From AP-15 sp963724435 (GTDB lineage Bacteria; Pseudomonadota; Alphaproteobacteria; ATCC43930; CGMCC-115725), in assembly GCA_963724435.1 (NCBI GenBank), contig CAVRUN010000006.1:62001-126000 (forward strand): DNA of 64,000 nt, given 5' to 3'. Positions 63,017-64,000 of the stretch are shown piece after piece. The notes under the pieces were generated by a model that did no database searches, was not told the DNA's origin, and saw only the letters and a program-made list of their open reading frames with translations. Every line of letters begins with the position of its first letter. The first letter of the stretch is position 1. Made by a program: the position numbers and the translations under genes.

Positions 63017-63978
63017 AAGCCATACAGTTCACGCGGTTTGGGGCGCCAGACGTGCTCGAGCTCATCGATGCACCGACCCCAAAAGCGACAGACGGCAACG
63101 CCGTCGTTCAGATATCAGCCGCCGCCATCAACCCGTCGGACGTCAAGAACGTCGCCGGCCAAATGGAGGGAACGGTGCTGCCGCGAATCCCCGGACGGGA
63201 CTTCGCAGGCATTGTCGTAGACGGTCCCGATGACTGGGTCGGCGCAGAGGTCTTTGGCACCGGGGGCGACATCGGCTTCACTCGCAATGGCAGCCACGCC
63301 GAAGCAATTCTTTTGCCCGTTCAAGCTCTCGTGCGCAAGCCCACAAACCTCGCCTTCGAGCAGGCAGCATCTATCGGTGTGAACTTCGTCATCGCATGGC
63401 TCGGTGCGATCGAATATGGCGGCCTGCAATCTGGCGAAACGGTCGCGATCATTGGAGCTGGCGGCGGAGTCGGCGGTGCGGTCGCACAGATCGCGGCTGC
63501 ACAAGGCGCTATCGTCTTTGGCGTCGATCGCAGGGAACCGCCGCAGGCCGCACCCGCAGCCAGAGTACTGAGCGCGTACATCCCTAGCAACGATGGAGCC
63601 CTTGATGAGGTTCGTCGTTTGACTGCGGGCAAAGGCGCCGACCTCGTCTTCGATACCGTCGGAGGCATAACATTCGAAGCCGCGCTGGGCATGGCAGCGC
63701 CTCGCGGCCGGGTCGTCGAAATCGCCTCTACCGGCAAACGGCGCGTAGAGTTCGATTTGACGGACTTCTACCATAACGAAACTCGCCTCATCGGCGCCGA
63801 CAGTCGCAAGCGCGACGCCATAGGCTGTGCGCGCCTGCTCGCGAACCTGACAGACGACTTCGAGCGGGGCCGCTATACGGCACCGGTCGTCAACGCTCGT
63901 TATCCACTTGCCCGCGCCAAGGAGGCGTATGCCGCAGTGGAGCGCGGAAGCCAAGGCCGCATTGTGCTGACGCCTTGA
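63013..63978 (+). CDS. zinc-independent quinone oxidoreductase-like (MDR) protein
   Basis: 321 residues of the medium-chain dehydrogenase/reductase superfamily, QOR branch. GroES-like N-terminus (IPGRDFAGIVV) and Rossmann VAIIGAGGGVGGAVAQIAAAQGAIVFGVDR. The zinc-binding cysteines are absent. It uses NADPH to reduce quinones or enones. The start overlaps the CMD stop (ATGA), so it closes the operon. Confidence 0.88.
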   Translation: MKAIQFTRFGAPDVLELIDAPTPKATDGNAVVQISAAAINPSDVKNVAGQMEGTVLPRIPGRDFAGIVVDGPDDWVGAEVFGTGGDIGFTRNGSHAEAILLPVQALVRKPTNLAFEQAASIGVNFVIAWLGAIEYGGLQSGETVAIIGAGGGVGGAVAQIAAAQGAIVFGVDRREPPQAAPAARVLSAYIPSNDGALDEVRRLTAGKGADLVFDTVGGITFEAALGMAAPRGRVVEIASTGKRRVEFDLTDFYHNETRLIGADSRKRDAIGCARLLANLTDDFERGRYTAPVVNARYPLARAKEAYAAVERGSQGRIVLTP

Positions 63979-64000
63979 GACACGAGCAGAGACAGAACCA

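Overview
The window comes from a GC-rich bacterial chromosome, almost certainly a soil-type alphaproteobacterium of the Hyphomicrobiales/Rhodospirillales kind (inference). The evidence is a DUF4167 protein, a Rieske subunit with a Tat signal, an intracellular PHA depolymerase, a DUF4189 secreted protein, very long multi-GAF sensor kinases, and many catabolic amidohydrolases, luciferase-like (LLM) oxidoreductases, CaiB-type CoA-transferases and SDRs. I see no ribosomal operon, prophage, plasmid origin or CRISPR array.

Layout. 1-9.8 kb: catabolic genes (LLM oxidoreductase, hydrolase, amidohydrolase, double-ABM secreted protein), a decayed acyl-CoA synthetase, a kup gene whose 5' end has been replaced, tRNA-Lys and a YdcF protein. 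9.8-15.1 kb: a patch of decay containing tandem repeats, a response regulator without its phospho-acceptor, a GT8 glycosyltransferase whose last codons come from an IS630 end, and an MNT/HEPN toxin-antitoxin pair with a broken toxin. 15.2-23.1 kb: lepA, a DegP-like protease, an amidohydrolase, an orphan Rieske gene, an enolase-superfamily dehydratase and vapBC. 23.2-32.3 kb: a signalling operon with a giant cytoplasmic kinase (11 GAF, 1 PAS, HisKA, HATPase; one frameshift), a CheY-like receiver, a GxxExxY protein and a receiver-cyclase. 32.3-47.4 kb: hemB, persulfide dioxygenase-rhodanese, higBA, N-acyl-D-amino-acid deacylase, hydrolases, cupin, phaZ, GST, CoA-transferase and TspO.

47.7-58.8 kb is a mobile and degraded region. 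A tRNA-Sec gene is followed by an internally deleted integrase, an IS1182 scrap, an SDR/HCCA-isomerase cluster, an ISNCY-type element, IS21-like terminal repeats, and an IS5 element (TTAG target duplication) with an IS481 element nested inside it. 59.1-64 kb is an aromatic-degradation-like operon: FdhF/YdeP-type molybdopterin oxidoreductase (frameshifted), intradiol dioxygenase, carboxymuconolactone decarboxylase-like protein and quinone oxidoreductase.

Several otherwise well-preserved genes carry one- or two-base indels (kinase, XRE regulator, SDR, YdeP). This is either ongoing gene decay or sequence error, and read-level checking would decide. The points most worth following are the giant GAF kinase operon with an embedded GxxExxY gene, the selC-linked island remnant, a 108-bp palindrome shared by two IS481-derived copies, and a pair of SDRs in which the catalytic Tyr is replaced by Phe.
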